64,000 nt of DNA from G038396625 sp038396625. Its GTDB lineage: Bacteria > Bacillota > Clostridia > Peptostreptococcales > Thermotaleaceae. Below the pieces are notes generated by a model. The model had not been told where the DNA came from, made no database searches, and saw only the letters and a list, made by a program, of their open reading frames with translations. The stretch is from contig CP121688.1 of NCBI GenBank assembly GCA_038396625.1, positions 2,170,001 through 2,234,000 on the forward strand. Reading direction: 5' to 3'. Positions 35,797-44,372 of the stretch are shown here, piece by piece (position 1 is the stretch's first letter; each line of letters starts with the position of its first letter). The position numbers and the translations under genes were made by a program.

Positions 35797-36000
35797 ATCT
35801 ATACGCCTCCAAAATAGCAAAAAAATTGGTATTTCATTATTTTTTTCAAACATACCGTAATTATATTATATAGTATTATCAAATTTTGACAATAAAAATA
35901 AACTAATTTTACATATTTCTAAAAGCTTTTATTTTTCAAAAACACGCAGGAATTTTTCCACTACTCATAGAATATAAGATATTAGAGGAGGCCTGATGAT

Positions 36001-36231
36001 ATGAGAAGAAATGAAATTCCTTTTAAAGGTAGAAAATATCTACTAGACACTAACCCTTTGTCAAAACTAATCCATGACTTAGATCATGAAAAACAAAGCT
36101 GTAATATTCATAAAATCATTACACCTCATATAAAAATGTATGACACAAAATCACAAGTTTATTTATATATGTTGTTACATCCAGATTATAAACTTTGTAA
36201 GTGTTGCATGAAAGCGTCCTTATCCGAATAG
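36001..36231 (+). CDS. Small hypothetical protein with C-terminal cysteine cluster
   Basis: I do not recognise the family with certainty. The 76-residue frame has a strong AGAGGAGG site 8-9 bases before its ATG, ends just before a terminator, and is on the opposite strand to its neighbours, so it looks like a real single gene. It is basic, with IHDLDHEKQSCNIHKI in the middle and HPDYKLCKCCMK at the end; Cys34, Cys66, Cys68, Cys69 with nearby histidines could bind a metal. No signal peptide or membrane segment is seen. It resembles vaguely other small clostridial proteins ending in a Cys pair, but this is from memory only. Confidence 0.65.
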   Translation: MRRNEIPFKGRKYLLDTNPLSKLIHDLDHEKQSCNIHKIITPHIKMYDTKSQVYLYMLLHPDYKLCKCCMKASLSE

Positions 36232-36274
36232 CTCCTTTTGCTTTTTTGTTTGTAAAAACAATAACTTGTTAAAT

Positions 36275-36301
36275 AAAAAATCGAGTTAACCTCGATTTTT
36301 T
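36275..36301. terminator. Bidirectional terminator between the small gene and yhbY
   Basis: Arms 36275-36285 and 36291-36301 (AAAAAATCGAG and its complement) with a 5-base loop end both convergent transcripts. Confidence 0.85.
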
Positions 36302-36608
36302 ATTTTGGTATTTCTATTTTAGGATTATCTTTTGACCTTCTATAAATCACAAATTTATTACCAATTGCTTGGACAAATTCAGAATGTGTCAATTTTGCTA
36401 CTTGATTGGCTGCTGTTTCTGTATCAAGCAAACTATTTTCAAGCACATGTATTTTTACTAATTCTCTAGCTTCTAAAGCATCATTTAACTGTTTAATAAA
36501 ATTTTCTGTTATGCCACTCTTTCCTATTTGTGTTATTGGCTTCATCGAATGTGCCAAAGATTTTAAGTAACTTCTTTGTTTTCCCGTTAATAAATTAATT
36601 CTTTCCAT
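36300..36608 (-). CDS. yhbY: YhbY-type CRM domain RNA-binding protein
   Basis: The 102-residue protein is a single CRM domain: LTGKQRSYLKSLAHSMKPITQIGKSGITENF, then ARELVKIHVLENS and the terminal VIYRRSKDNPKIEIPK. The GxxG-type loop (GKSG) contacts RNA; members associate with pre-50S ribosomes. The start is ATG 36608, 6 bases after GGAGG. It follows obgE by 54 bases, so both ribosome-assembly factors are probably co-transcribed. Confidence 0.93.
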   Translation of the reverse strand: MERINLLTGKQRSYLKSLAHSMKPITQIGKSGITENFIKQLNDALEARELVKIHVLENSLLDTETAANQVAKLTHSEFVQAIGNKFVIYRRSKDNPKIEIPK

Positions 36609-36662
36609 AACCAACCTCCAGCCTTATCTTCTTTCATTCACAAATCTTTTAAAACCTTTCTT

Positions 36663-37940
36663 TTAGCTATAGTACTCAAATTCAAAATCAAAAATTTTCA
36701 CGGTGTCTCCATCTTCGATTCCTAATTCTTTTAATTTCTCAATAATACCTTTTTTCATTAAAAAGTTTTGAAAATATCTTAAGGAGTCCATATCATCAAA
36801 ATTGGTAGAACGAAACAGTTTTTCTATTCCTTTTCCTTCTAGTACATAATAATCATTTTCTTTTCTAACAGTAATTGTTTTATTGCTGTCTTCCTCTAGG
36901 GTATAGTATTTAAATGTCTCTCCCTCTTCAAAAATAGGCGTATCTTTTATTTCTTCTAGTTTTTGGACTACATAACGCATTAATTCTAATAAGCCTTGAT
37001 TTGTAGCTGCAGAAACTGGAAAAACTTCATATCCTTTTTTCTTCATTTCTGCTTCGAATTTATAAAATAATTCCTTTGACTCAAGTAAATCCATTTTATT
37101 TGCCACAATTACTTGAGGTTTTTGAGCTAGTTGTTCCGTATATTGACTCAACTCTTTATTAATTTTATAAAAATCATCAATAGGATCGCGTCCTTCCATT
37201 CCAGATACATCTACCACATGGATTAAAAGTTTTGTTCTCTCCACATGTCTCAAAAACTCTAATCCTAATCCGATTCCTTGATGTGCGCCTTCAATAAGCC
37301 CAGGAATATCTGCCAATACAAAACTTTTTTTATCCACTTCTACTACACCAAGATTCGGTGTTATTGTAGTAAAATGATAATTCGCAATTTTAGGTTTTGC
37401 ACTTGTAACAATCGATAAAATTGTAGATTTCCCAACATTAGGAAAACCCACTAATCCTACATCAGCCAATAACTTTAATTCTAAAATAACCGACCTTTCT
37501 TCTGCAAGACCCCCACTCTCAGCAAAGTTAGGTGCTTGTCTTGTGGAGGTAGTAAAATGTGTATTGCCACGGCCTCCTCTACCACCTTTTGCAATAACAG
37601 CTTGTTGCCCATGTTCCACTAAATCGGCAATGACTAGATTTGTTCTTTCATCTCTCACTACTGTTCCAGGTGGAACCTTTAATATTAGATTTTCTCCATC
37701 TTTTCCGTGCATCTTTTTCCCTTTGCCATTTTCTCCATTATCTGCGATATACCGTTTCTTATATCTAAAATCCATTAATGTTCTTAGTCCTTCATCTACT
37801 TCAAAAATTACACTGCCACCTTTTCCACCATCTCCGCCATCTGGACCTCCAGCAGGCACATATTTTTCTCTCCGAAAAGACACAATACCATCTCCGCCTT
37901 TTCCAGCTTTCACAAATATTTTTGCTTTATCTATAAACAT
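36663..37940 (-). CDS. obgE: Ribosome-assembly GTPase ObgE/CgtA
   Basis: Obg acts in 50S maturation and the stringent and sporulation responses. The 425-residue protein has the glycine-rich Obg fold (about 1-158), a GTPase domain with GFPNVGKSTI, DIPGLIEGAHQGIGLG and NKMDL, and a C-terminal OCT domain (about 345-425) typical of Firmicutes. The ATG has a GGGTGATG site. It lies between rpmA and yhbY, with a terminator separating it from rpmA, so it has a separate promoter in the 210-base gap, not clearly identified. Confidence 0.96.
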   Translation of the reverse strand: MFIDKAKIFVKAGKGGDGIVSFRREKYVPAGGPDGGDGGKGGSVIFEVDEGLRTLMDFRYKKRYIADNGENGKGKKMHGKDGENLILKVPPGTVVRDERTNLVIADLVEHGQQAVIAKGGRGGRGNTHFTTSTRQAPNFAESGGLAEERSVILELKLLADVGLVGFPNVGKSTILSIVTSAKPKIANYHFTTITPNLGVVEVDKKSFVLADIPGLIEGAHQGIGLGLEFLRHVERTKLLIHVVDVSGMEGRDPIDDFYKINKELSQYTEQLAQKPQVIVANKMDLLESKELFYKFEAEMKKKGYEVFPVSAATNQGLLELMRYVVQKLEEIKDTPIFEEGETFKYYTLEEDSNKTITVRKENDYYVLEGKGIEKLFRSTNFDDMDSLRYFQNFLMKKGIIEKLKELGIEDGDTVKIFDFEFEYYS

Positions 37941-38154
37941 CCTACATCACCCTTAACTATGTATTCAATCTTCAATAGCAAACAGCAACAAGTTACGAAT
38001 ATATTGCTCTGTGGGTAAAACATATTAGATCAACTGCTATAAACCTGCCAACTATCTTAGTATTTCCAATTATACATACATCTTAATCTTGTCTTTATAA
38101 ATCTTTTTCTTAATTTTTAAATTGGCTCAATTTTTTCAAAAGTAAAATATAAAT

Positions 38155-38181
38155 AAAACCCATGCCATAAGCATGGGTTTT
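38155..38181 (-). terminator. Terminator after rpmA
   Basis: AAAACCCATGC and its complement (38155-38165, 38171-38181) with a 5-base loop end the rplU-prp-rpmA transcript; the minus strand continues with a T-rich tract. Confidence 0.85.
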
Positions 38182-38187
38182 ATATTG

Positions 38188-38493
38188 TTATTCTGCTGCA
38201 GCGACTATTTCTCTAGGGTACACACTCACTTGCTTCTTGTCTTTACCCTTTCTTTCAAACTTCACTACACCATCTACTTTAGCAAAAAGAGTATCATCTC
38301 CACCTTTTCCTACGTTATGACCAGGATGGATTTTTGTTCCTCTTTGACGTACTAAGATACTGCCGCCGCTAACAAATTGTCCGTCTGCTCTTTTAACACC
38401 TAATCTTTTTGCTTCGCTATCACGACCGTTTTTAGAACTTCCTACTCCTTTTTTGCTGGCAAATAATTGAAGGTTTATATTAAACAATAACAT
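38188..38493 (-). CDS. rpmA: Ribosomal protein bL27 with cleavable N-terminal extension
   Basis: The 101-residue precursor starts MLLFNINLQLF followed by ASKKGVGSSKNGRDSEAKRLG, the normal mature L27 start. The NLQLF segment is the motif that the Prp protease removes in Firmicutes, exposing the N-terminus that reaches the peptidyl transferase centre. The prp gene lies immediately upstream and its stop codon overlaps one possible ATG (38496); the second ATG (38493) is 7 bases from GAGGAGG and is preferred. Confidence 0.96.
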   Translation of the reverse strand: MLLFNINLQLFASKKGVGSSKNGRDSEAKRLGVKRADGQFVSGGSILVRQRGTKIHPGHNVGKGGDDTLFAKVDGVVKFERKGKDKKQVSVYPREIVAAAE

Positions 38494-38495
38494 CA

Positions 38496-38828
38496 TTACA
38501 CCTCCTCATCATAAAGCTCAATATACTTTTCATACATTCCTTGTGTACCTCTTATACCTATTAACATGGCATCTAAAATAAGATTCGCCTTTTCTCTCAC
38601 ATCATCAGAAAGATCAACTGGTAGTTCACAACTTAACCAACCATCTTTCATTTCATAAATAACATCAATAGATAACAACTCATGCAATGCTAGTATTGTG
38701 GTTTGAGCAAGGATTGACACACTTGCACAAACGATATCCTCACCATACTTTGCTGCATTGGCATGTCCTTGTATTATATATTTTGTGATATTTTTTCTTG
38801 TATCACGATAAATATGAATTTTAATCAT
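38496..38828 (-). CDS. prp: Ribosomal-processing cysteine protease Prp
   Basis: Prp cleaves the N-terminal extension of bL27. The 110-residue protein has the catalytic pair His22 in IQGHANAAKYGEDIVCAS and Cys34, 12 residues apart as in the family (YsxB/DUF464). It sits between rplU and rpmA, the standard order in Firmicutes. Both its substrate's cleavage motif and the enzyme are present in this window, so the pathway is complete. Confidence 0.95.
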   Translation of the reverse strand: MIKIHIYRDTRKNITKYIIQGHANAAKYGEDIVCASVSILAQTTILALHELLSIDVIYEMKDGWLSCELPVDLSDDVREKANLILDAMLIGIRGTQGMYEKYIELYDEEV

Positions 38829-38842
38829 ATTATTTTACTACC

Positions 38843-39154
38843 TTATCCATTGATCTTTTCAATTTTTATTTTTGTATAAGGTTGACGATGCCCTTGCTTC
38901 TTTCTATAGTCTTTTTTGGCCTTGTATTTAAATACAATAATCTTTGGCGCTTTACCATTCTCAACTACAGTAGCAGAAACTTTTGCACCATTTACCACTG
39001 GAGTTCCAACTGAAAGTTGCCCCTCTTTTGATAAAGCTAATACTTTATCAAATTCCACAGTTTCTCCTGGATTTACTTCTAATTTTTCAACAAAAAGTGT
39101 ATCTCCTTCTTGAACTCTGTATTGTTTTCCGCCAGTTTCAATAATCGCGTACAT
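38843..39154 (-). CDS. rplU: Ribosomal protein bL21
   Basis: The 103-residue protein starts MYAIIETGGKQYRVQEGD and ends with KKDYRKKQGHRQPYTKIKI, both diagnostic. The start is ATG 39154 with GAGGAGG upstream; a longer frame to 39184 is within the leader. It leads the rplU-prp-rpmA operon behind a strong promoter and a structured leader. Confidence 0.97.
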   Translation of the reverse strand: MYAIIETGGKQYRVQEGDTLFVEKLEVNPGETVEFDKVLALSKEGQLSVGTPVVNGAKVSATVVENGKAPKIIVFKYKAKKDYRKKQGHRQPYTKIKIEKING

Positions 39155-39233
39155 TCTTACACCTCCTCTAACCAGACTCGCCAAATGCTAGGTAACAAAT
39201 GTTTTATAACCCGATTTGTGCGGCTACCTACGA
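39155..39233 (-). promoter_or_regulatory. Candidate L21 autoregulatory leader
   Basis: The short leader between the promoter and rplU folds with an outer stem TAGGTA/TACCTA and an inner CCG-loop-CGG hairpin, followed by the ribosome site. Its place and size fit the Firmicute L21 leader class, thought to bind the operon's own product. The assignment is by eye; a covariance-model search would settle it. Confidence 0.55.
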
Positions 39234-39239
39234 ATCAAT

Positions 39240-39268
39240 ATATTATCATAACTAGTAGAAAAAGTCAA
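39240..39268 (-). promoter_or_regulatory. Sigma-A promoter of rplU operon
   Basis: On the minus strand TTGACT (39263-39268), a 17-base spacer and TGATAATAT with extended -10 (TAATAT 39240-39245) form a strong promoter. Confidence 0.8.
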
Positions 39269-39282
39269 TTATCTTGGTAAAA

Positions 39283-40782
39283 TTAATATTCTTCTGCCAT
39301 GCTTTTAATCTTATCTATTTTTCCTATTGCTTTTACTTTAAAATTATTATCATGGATATGCTCTAAACCTTTTATGAATATCTTTATATTTTCATGTTTT
39401 TCTAATACACTTAAAAATTGACCTCCATCTGCGTTTAAAACATCTATTACCGCACAAGGTGCTTCCATTAAAACCGCTTCTGCGTTGGTATGTTTTCGGA
39501 TACGTTTTACTTCTTTTTCAATATTTTGAATTACTACATACTCAGACAATACTTTCCCATTTCCCTCACAGTAAGGACATTTTTTTTGCATGATCGCCCC
39601 TATACGCTCTCTTATTTTCTTTCTCGTCATTTCTAATAATCCTAACTGTGTGATTCCTAACACATTAGTTTTGGTTCTATCCTTTTCTAGCGCTTTTTCT
39701 AATATATTTAATACTTCTCTTTCTGCTTCCTCGTTATTCATATCAATAAAGTCTACTATGATAATACCTCCAATATCACGTAACCTTAGCTGTTTTGCAA
39801 TCTCTTCTGCTGCTTCTTTATTAATTTTTAAAATTGTATCTTCTAAATCAATGCTACCAACATATTTTCCTGTATTTACATCTATCACTGTCAATGCTTC
39901 TGTTTGATCGATAACAAGATAGCCTCCGCTCTTTAACCAAACCTTCCTAGTTATAGCATTTTTTATCATACTCTCTATATTATAGTAATCAAAGATGTTT
40001 ATATCTTTTTCAAAATATTCTACCCTGTCCTTAAGATGGGGAGATATAAACTCTAGTAAATCTACTGTGCTTTTATATTGTTCTTTATCATTTATAACAA
40101 ATTTATGAATATCCTTTGTAAACATGTCTCTAATAGTTTTATGGATAAGATCTAAATCTTTATAAATCACTTTAGGAGCAAATCCTAATTTTTTTTCCCT
40201 TTCTATTTTTTGCCATAATTTTAGTAAAAATTTTAAATCTTCTTTTAACTCTCTTTCTTCTTTTCCTTCACTAGCAGTTCGCACAATAACACCCATTTGA
40301 CTAGGTTTTAATTCTTGAACAATAGATCGTAATCTTTCTCTCTCTTCTTCATCTCCTATTCTCCTTGAAACACCTATGTAATCCGTATAAGGCATTAATA
40401 CTAAATAGCGCCCTGGAAGGGTTAAATGGGTCGTAACTCTTGCCCCTTTCGTTCCAATGGGCTCCTTAATCACTTGAATAATAATTTCCTGCCCACTTTT
40501 GACCACGTCTTTAATTGCAATATCTTTGGTGTCTCTATCCTTATTTACCAGCATTTCAGGTGGTATGGCATCTTTTACAAATAAAAAAGCGTTTTTATCA
40601 AATCCAATGTCTACAAATGCAGCCTGCATTCCTGGTAAAACATTGGCAATTCTGCCCTTATAAATATTCCCAACAGTTCTTTTATGATTCTCCCTTTCAA
40701 TATATAACTCTACCAATTCTTTATCCTCTAATAATGCAACTCGGGTCTGACTCAAACTGGAATCCACTATTATCTCGTTCAT
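39283..40782 (-). CDS. rng: Ribonuclease G/E family protein
   Basis: The endoribonuclease matures rRNA and decays mRNA. The 499-residue protein has an S1-like domain at the start (GNIYKGRIANVLPGMQAAFVDIG, about 38-60), the DNase I-like catalytic region with VIDVNTGKYVG and GGIIIVDFIDM, whose two Asp bind magnesium, and the zinc link CPYCEGNGKV near residue 405. No long C-terminal degradosome scaffold is present, so it is RNase G-like. It ends the TIGR03960-TIGR03936-rng group; TIGR03936 ends 28 bases upstream. Confidence 0.94.
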   Translation of the reverse strand: MNEIIVDSSLSQTRVALLEDKELVELYIERENHKRTVGNIYKGRIANVLPGMQAAFVDIGFDKNAFLFVKDAIPPEMLVNKDRDTKDIAIKDVVKSGQEIIIQVIKEPIGTKGARVTTHLTLPGRYLVLMPYTDYIGVSRRIGDEEERERLRSIVQELKPSQMGVIVRTASEGKEERELKEDLKFLLKLWQKIEREKKLGFAPKVIYKDLDLIHKTIRDMFTKDIHKFVINDKEQYKSTVDLLEFISPHLKDRVEYFEKDINIFDYYNIESMIKNAITRKVWLKSGGYLVIDQTEALTVIDVNTGKYVGSIDLEDTILKINKEAAEEIAKQLRLRDIGGIIIVDFIDMNNEEAEREVLNILEKALEKDRTKTNVLGITQLGLLEMTRKKIRERIGAIMQKKCPYCEGNGKVLSEYVVIQNIEKEVKRIRKHTNAEAVLMEAPCAVIDVLNADGGQFLSVLEKHENIKIFIKGLEHIHDNNFKVKAIGKIDKIKSMAEEY

Positions 40783-40810
40783 TCCAAGATCCCCCTAAAC
40801 TCATAAAAAT

Positions 40811-41527
40811 TTATGCCGTAAACTCTAAAAGTGACGCCAATTGATCATCTCTTATTCCATAAAGATCTAGTCTATGTATACGAACATTATCTATTAATAT
40901 TGGCATTTTGGTTATCTCTTTAAATTTTTCTATTAATAATTCAGGTTTTAAATTTCCGTTACTTCCTGTTGCAAGTATAACCTTTAAAATAAATTCTAAT
41001 TCATCTCCCTCAACAACTTCGATACTTTTAATAAAAGATTTTATATTTTCTTCTTTAGTCTTAGCCTCTCTTCTTTTCTTTGTAATTTTGTGATGGATTA
41101 TTTCCCTAAGATTCATAAAATCTTTAACTGCGTTTTGTAATGATTCTATACTTAATTTTTCTTCTAATGGACATTTAATGATATAACTTGAAAACGCTAC
41201 TGTAGCCATCAAAGCTTTTGCCGTTTTAGCTATATATTTACAACAAAGAATTGTGATACCCTTTGGTAATGCTCGATTCATCTCATCCTTAAAATCCTGT
41301 AAATCAATCTCTTTTTCGATTTCGATATCCATATATTCTCCTTCGCTGGCTATGCCTAGTGACAAAGCTGTTGCAAAGGCAATTTTGGGATGAGGATTAA
41401 AACCTTGAGAAAAAACTAGGGGAACATCTGCTCTCCTTAATGTTCTTTCCATTAATCTCATTAAATCAAGGTGCGAGATAAAGCGCATCCGATCTGTTTT
41501 TGTAAATCTCATTCTTATTCTATACAT
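40811..41527 (-). CDS. TIGR03936/DUF2344 radical SAM-associated protein
   Basis: This 238-residue protein starts MYRIRMRFTKTDRMRFISHLDLMRLMERTLRRADVP, the DUF2344 signature, and includes FSQGFNPHPKIAFATALSLGIASEGEYMDIE. It lacks a radical SAM cysteine motif itself. In many genomes it is fused to, or next to, the B12-binding radical SAM protein found here; the pair's chemistry is unknown. The ATG at 41527 overlaps the upstream stop codon (TAATG), so translation is coupled; a ribosome site GGGGG is 9 bases away. Confidence 0.88.
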   Translation of the reverse strand: MYRIRMRFTKTDRMRFISHLDLMRLMERTLRRADVPLVFSQGFNPHPKIAFATALSLGIASEGEYMDIEIEKEIDLQDFKDEMNRALPKGITILCCKYIAKTAKALMATVAFSSYIIKCPLEEKLSIESLQNAVKDFMNLREIIHHKITKKRREAKTKEENIKSFIKSIEVVEGDELEFILKVILATGSNGNLKPELLIEKFKEITKMPILIDNVRIHRLDLYGIRDDQLASLLEFTA

Positions 41528-43365
41528 TAACATATTCCCCCAGTCAATCCCTGATTTATGCCACAACCTGTGCAACCTACTCTACAGTCATGGGTCAATA
41601 TTTCTTGTTGCGCTTTTTTATCCTCTGCGATTAGATATCTTTTTGTAACCCCAATATCTATATGATCCCAAGGAAGAATCTCTTCATATTCTCTTTGTCT
41701 ATTTGCATAGAAGTGAGGATCTATATTACATTCTTCAAACGCTTCTATCCATTTATCAAATTTAAAATGATCTCCCCAACCATCAAATTTGCATCCTTTT
41801 TCCCAAGCCTTAATCAATACTTTATTCAATCTTCTATCTCCTCTTGCAAAAACACCTTCTAAAAAACTTGTTTCTGTATCATGATAATTATATTTAATGT
41901 TTTTATGCTTTAATCTTGATTTTAAATATTGTTGCTTCTCTCTTAGCATATCCACTGTATTTTGTGCATGCCATTGAAAAGGAGTAAAAGGCTTTGGTAC
42001 AAAAGAAGAGGTACTAATAGTCACATTTAATCCCTTTGCTCTTTTTTCTTTAGGTACTTTATAATAAGTATCCACAACTTTATAGGCCAGATCTACAATG
42101 CCATCTAAATCTTCATAGGTTTCCGTTGGCAATCCTATCATAAAATAAAGTTTCACATTATTCCATCCAAGATGAAATGCGTTTTCCATTGCACTGATCA
42201 AATCATTTTCTGTTATTCCTTTATTAATCACATCTCTAAGTCTTTGTGTTCCAGCTTCTGGAGCAAACGTCAATCCCGTTTTTCTTACTCTCTGAATTTC
42301 TTCGATTACCTCTAATGGAAAAGTATCTAATCTTAAAGATGGTAGCGATAATCCAATTTTTTTATCTCCATAATTATCGATTAAATGCCTAATTAATGGT
42401 TCAAGCTTTGAATAGTCACTCGTACTTAAAGAAGCTAATGATAGTTCTTCATAACCTGTAGTCTTTATTAGTTGTTTGGCCGCCTCTTGAACTTTATCTA
42501 TAGATTTTTCTCTCACGGGTCTATAAACCATGCCTGCTTGACAAAATCTACAGCCTCTTGTACATCCTCTAAAAATTTCTACCATAGCACGATCATGTAC
42601 CACATCTATAAAAGGTACGATGACTTCTTCGGGATAATATACTTCATTTAAATTTTCGATAATTCTCTTACAAACTCTCTTCGGATAACTTTCTTTTATA
42701 GGAATAAAATCTTTTATAGTCCTATCTTCATTGTATTCTGCTGTATAAAAAGATGGTATGTAAACCCCTTGCATATCAACGATCTTCTCTAGAAAATCCT
42801 TTTTAGGTCTCCCTTGTTTTTTCCATACTTTATATTTTTCCATTATCTCTAATATAACCTCTTCTGCTTCTCCTAGCACAAATATATCTACAATATCTGC
42901 TAACGGTTCAGGATTGTATGCACAGGGTCCTCCTGCAATAATAAAAGGATCTTTTTGTCCTCTATCCACACTTTTTATTGGAATTTGGCCTAATCCAAGT
43001 ATATTTAATAGATTCGTGTAGCTAAGCTCATACTGTAATGTAAACCCTATAAAATCCATATTTGAGATGGGGCTATGTGTTTCTAACGTAAACAGTGGTA
43101 TATTGTTTTGTTTTAAACATTCTTCCATATCCATCCATGGTGAAAAAATTCTTTCACAAAATATGTCTTCTTGCTTATTTAATAACTTATATAAAATATG
43201 CATGCCCAAATGGGACATAGCTACTTCATATACATCAGGAAATGCAAAGCCAAACCTTACTTGTATAGTGTCCAAGTTTTTTACATCTGAATTAATTTCA
43301 CTTCCTATATATCTCGCTGGCTTCTCAACTTGAAAAAGAATATCTTCTAAATCTAGCTTATTCAT
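41527..43365 (-). CDS. TIGR03960 family B12-binding radical SAM protein
   Basis: The 612-residue protein has an N-terminal cobalamin-binding-like region (about 15-230, RFGFAFPDVYEVAMSHLGMHILY and IAGGPCAYNPEPLADIVD) and a radical SAM domain with the cluster motif CTRGCRFCQAG (about 270-280). The C-terminus is CRVGCTGCGINQG, which may hold further metal ligands. The substrate is unknown; association with DUF2344 and RNase G suggests RNA or tRNA modification, but that is only inferred. An AGGAGGAC site precedes the ATG. Confidence 0.9.
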   Translation of the reverse strand: MNKLDLEDILFQVEKPARYIGSEINSDVKNLDTIQVRFGFAFPDVYEVAMSHLGMHILYKLLNKQEDIFCERIFSPWMDMEECLKQNNIPLFTLETHSPISNMDFIGFTLQYELSYTNLLNILGLGQIPIKSVDRGQKDPFIIAGGPCAYNPEPLADIVDIFVLGEAEEVILEIMEKYKVWKKQGRPKKDFLEKIVDMQGVYIPSFYTAEYNEDRTIKDFIPIKESYPKRVCKRIIENLNEVYYPEEVIVPFIDVVHDRAMVEIFRGCTRGCRFCQAGMVYRPVREKSIDKVQEAAKQLIKTTGYEELSLASLSTSDYSKLEPLIRHLIDNYGDKKIGLSLPSLRLDTFPLEVIEEIQRVRKTGLTFAPEAGTQRLRDVINKGITENDLISAMENAFHLGWNNVKLYFMIGLPTETYEDLDGIVDLAYKVVDTYYKVPKEKRAKGLNVTISTSSFVPKPFTPFQWHAQNTVDMLREKQQYLKSRLKHKNIKYNYHDTETSFLEGVFARGDRRLNKVLIKAWEKGCKFDGWGDHFKFDKWIEAFEECNIDPHFYANRQREYEEILPWDHIDIGVTKRYLIAEDKKAQQEILTHDCRVGCTGCGINQGLTGGIC

Positions 43366-43474
43366 CCTTTGTCCTCCTAATTCATTATCCTATCTCTTTT
43401 TTTTATTATTTGTATACCTTTTTCATTCAATACCTTATTTTATACGAAAGATTTTGCACTAATATTTTATCATT

Positions 43475-44353
43475 TTACTGATCTATTAACAACTTTTCCA
43501 ATGATACATTTAAACCATACTCCATTACACCATCAACTAGTTCGCTCTCAGTCAATACTCCTATTACTTTACATCCTTTATCCATTACAGTGATAATATG
43601 ATATGTTCTTGGAATAAATTGATTGATTACATCTTTAGCACTCGTATTTTTTACAGCCACTAAATATTTTGTTTTTAATACCCCTTCAGACAATAAATGT
43701 TGGTTTTTTTGAGTAATTTCTTTCATAAAAATAAAAACTGCCATCTTATGCTCTTTATGGGCAGCAATATATAAAAAGATGGCTATAAACAGAACCAGAA
43801 AATTTAATTTATGATATTGTATTACGTAGCAGCCCCATAGAAATAAAAAAAAACTAATTGCTTTAGCAATTATTACGGCTATCTTTGTGGCTCTTTTAAA
43901 GCCAATTAAATATGCTAGATAGGCTCTAAAAACCCTTCCTCCATCAAGTGGTATAATAGGCAATAAATTAAAGATGCCGATGGTTAAATTTGCATATATA
44001 AAAAAAACAAATAATTCATTAGATATATGTAATATATTTAATAGATTGTAGCTAATGAGCACTGCTATAAAATTAATAAGAGGCCCTATTATAGCAATCA
44101 TGACTTCATGCTGTGGATTCACAGCAATCGATTCTTCTATTCGTGCAACTCCTCCAAATGGAAAAAGTTCAATACTCTCTATGCGATAGCCTAGTGTTTT
44201 TGCCATCATCATATGGGCTCCTTCATGAAACAAAACAATAAAAAAAGATATCACAACATTTTCTACATACCCAAATATAAAAAATATAATAAAAACAATA
44301 CCTACCCATATATTAAACTTTATATCTACACCCCATATATTCATGAGCTTCAT
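43475..44353 (-). CDS. spoIVFB: SpoIVFB-like M50 metalloprotease with CBS domain
   Basis: SpoIVFB is the intramembrane protease that activates sigma-K during sporulation. The 292-residue protein has about six membrane helices, the zinc motif His43-Glu44-x-x-His47 (HEGAH) and the third ligand Asp137 in NLLPIIPLDGGRV. A CBS domain follows (about 228-290). The neighbouring spoIVFA gives strong context; it overlaps no gene and follows spoIVFA by 19 bases. Confidence 0.88.
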   Translation of the reverse strand: MKLMNIWGVDIKFNIWVGIVFIIFFIFGYVENVVISFFIVLFHEGAHMMMAKTLGYRIESIELFPFGGVARIEESIAVNPQHEVMIAIIGPLINFIAVLISYNLLNILHISNELFVFFIYANLTIGIFNLLPIIPLDGGRVFRAYLAYLIGFKRATKIAVIIAKAISFFLFLWGCYVIQYHKLNFLVLFIAIFLYIAAHKEHKMAVFIFMKEITQKNQHLLSEGVLKTKYLVAVKNTSAKDVINQFIPRTYHIITVMDKGCKVIGVLTESELVDGVMEYGLNVSLEKLLIDQ

Positions 44354-44372
44354 TTATATACCACCTTATATA

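Noticed and set aside
35942..35974. Sporulation sigma-K-like promoter (CATAGAATA) before the small gene at 36001
   Set aside because: The -10 resembles CATANNNTA, but no AC at the right 16-base spacing is found, so the match is not convincing.
37543..37956. A 137-codon plus-strand frame opposite obgE
   Set aside because: It is the antisense shadow of the glycine-rich obgE start, giving a proline-rich translation, with no ribosome site.
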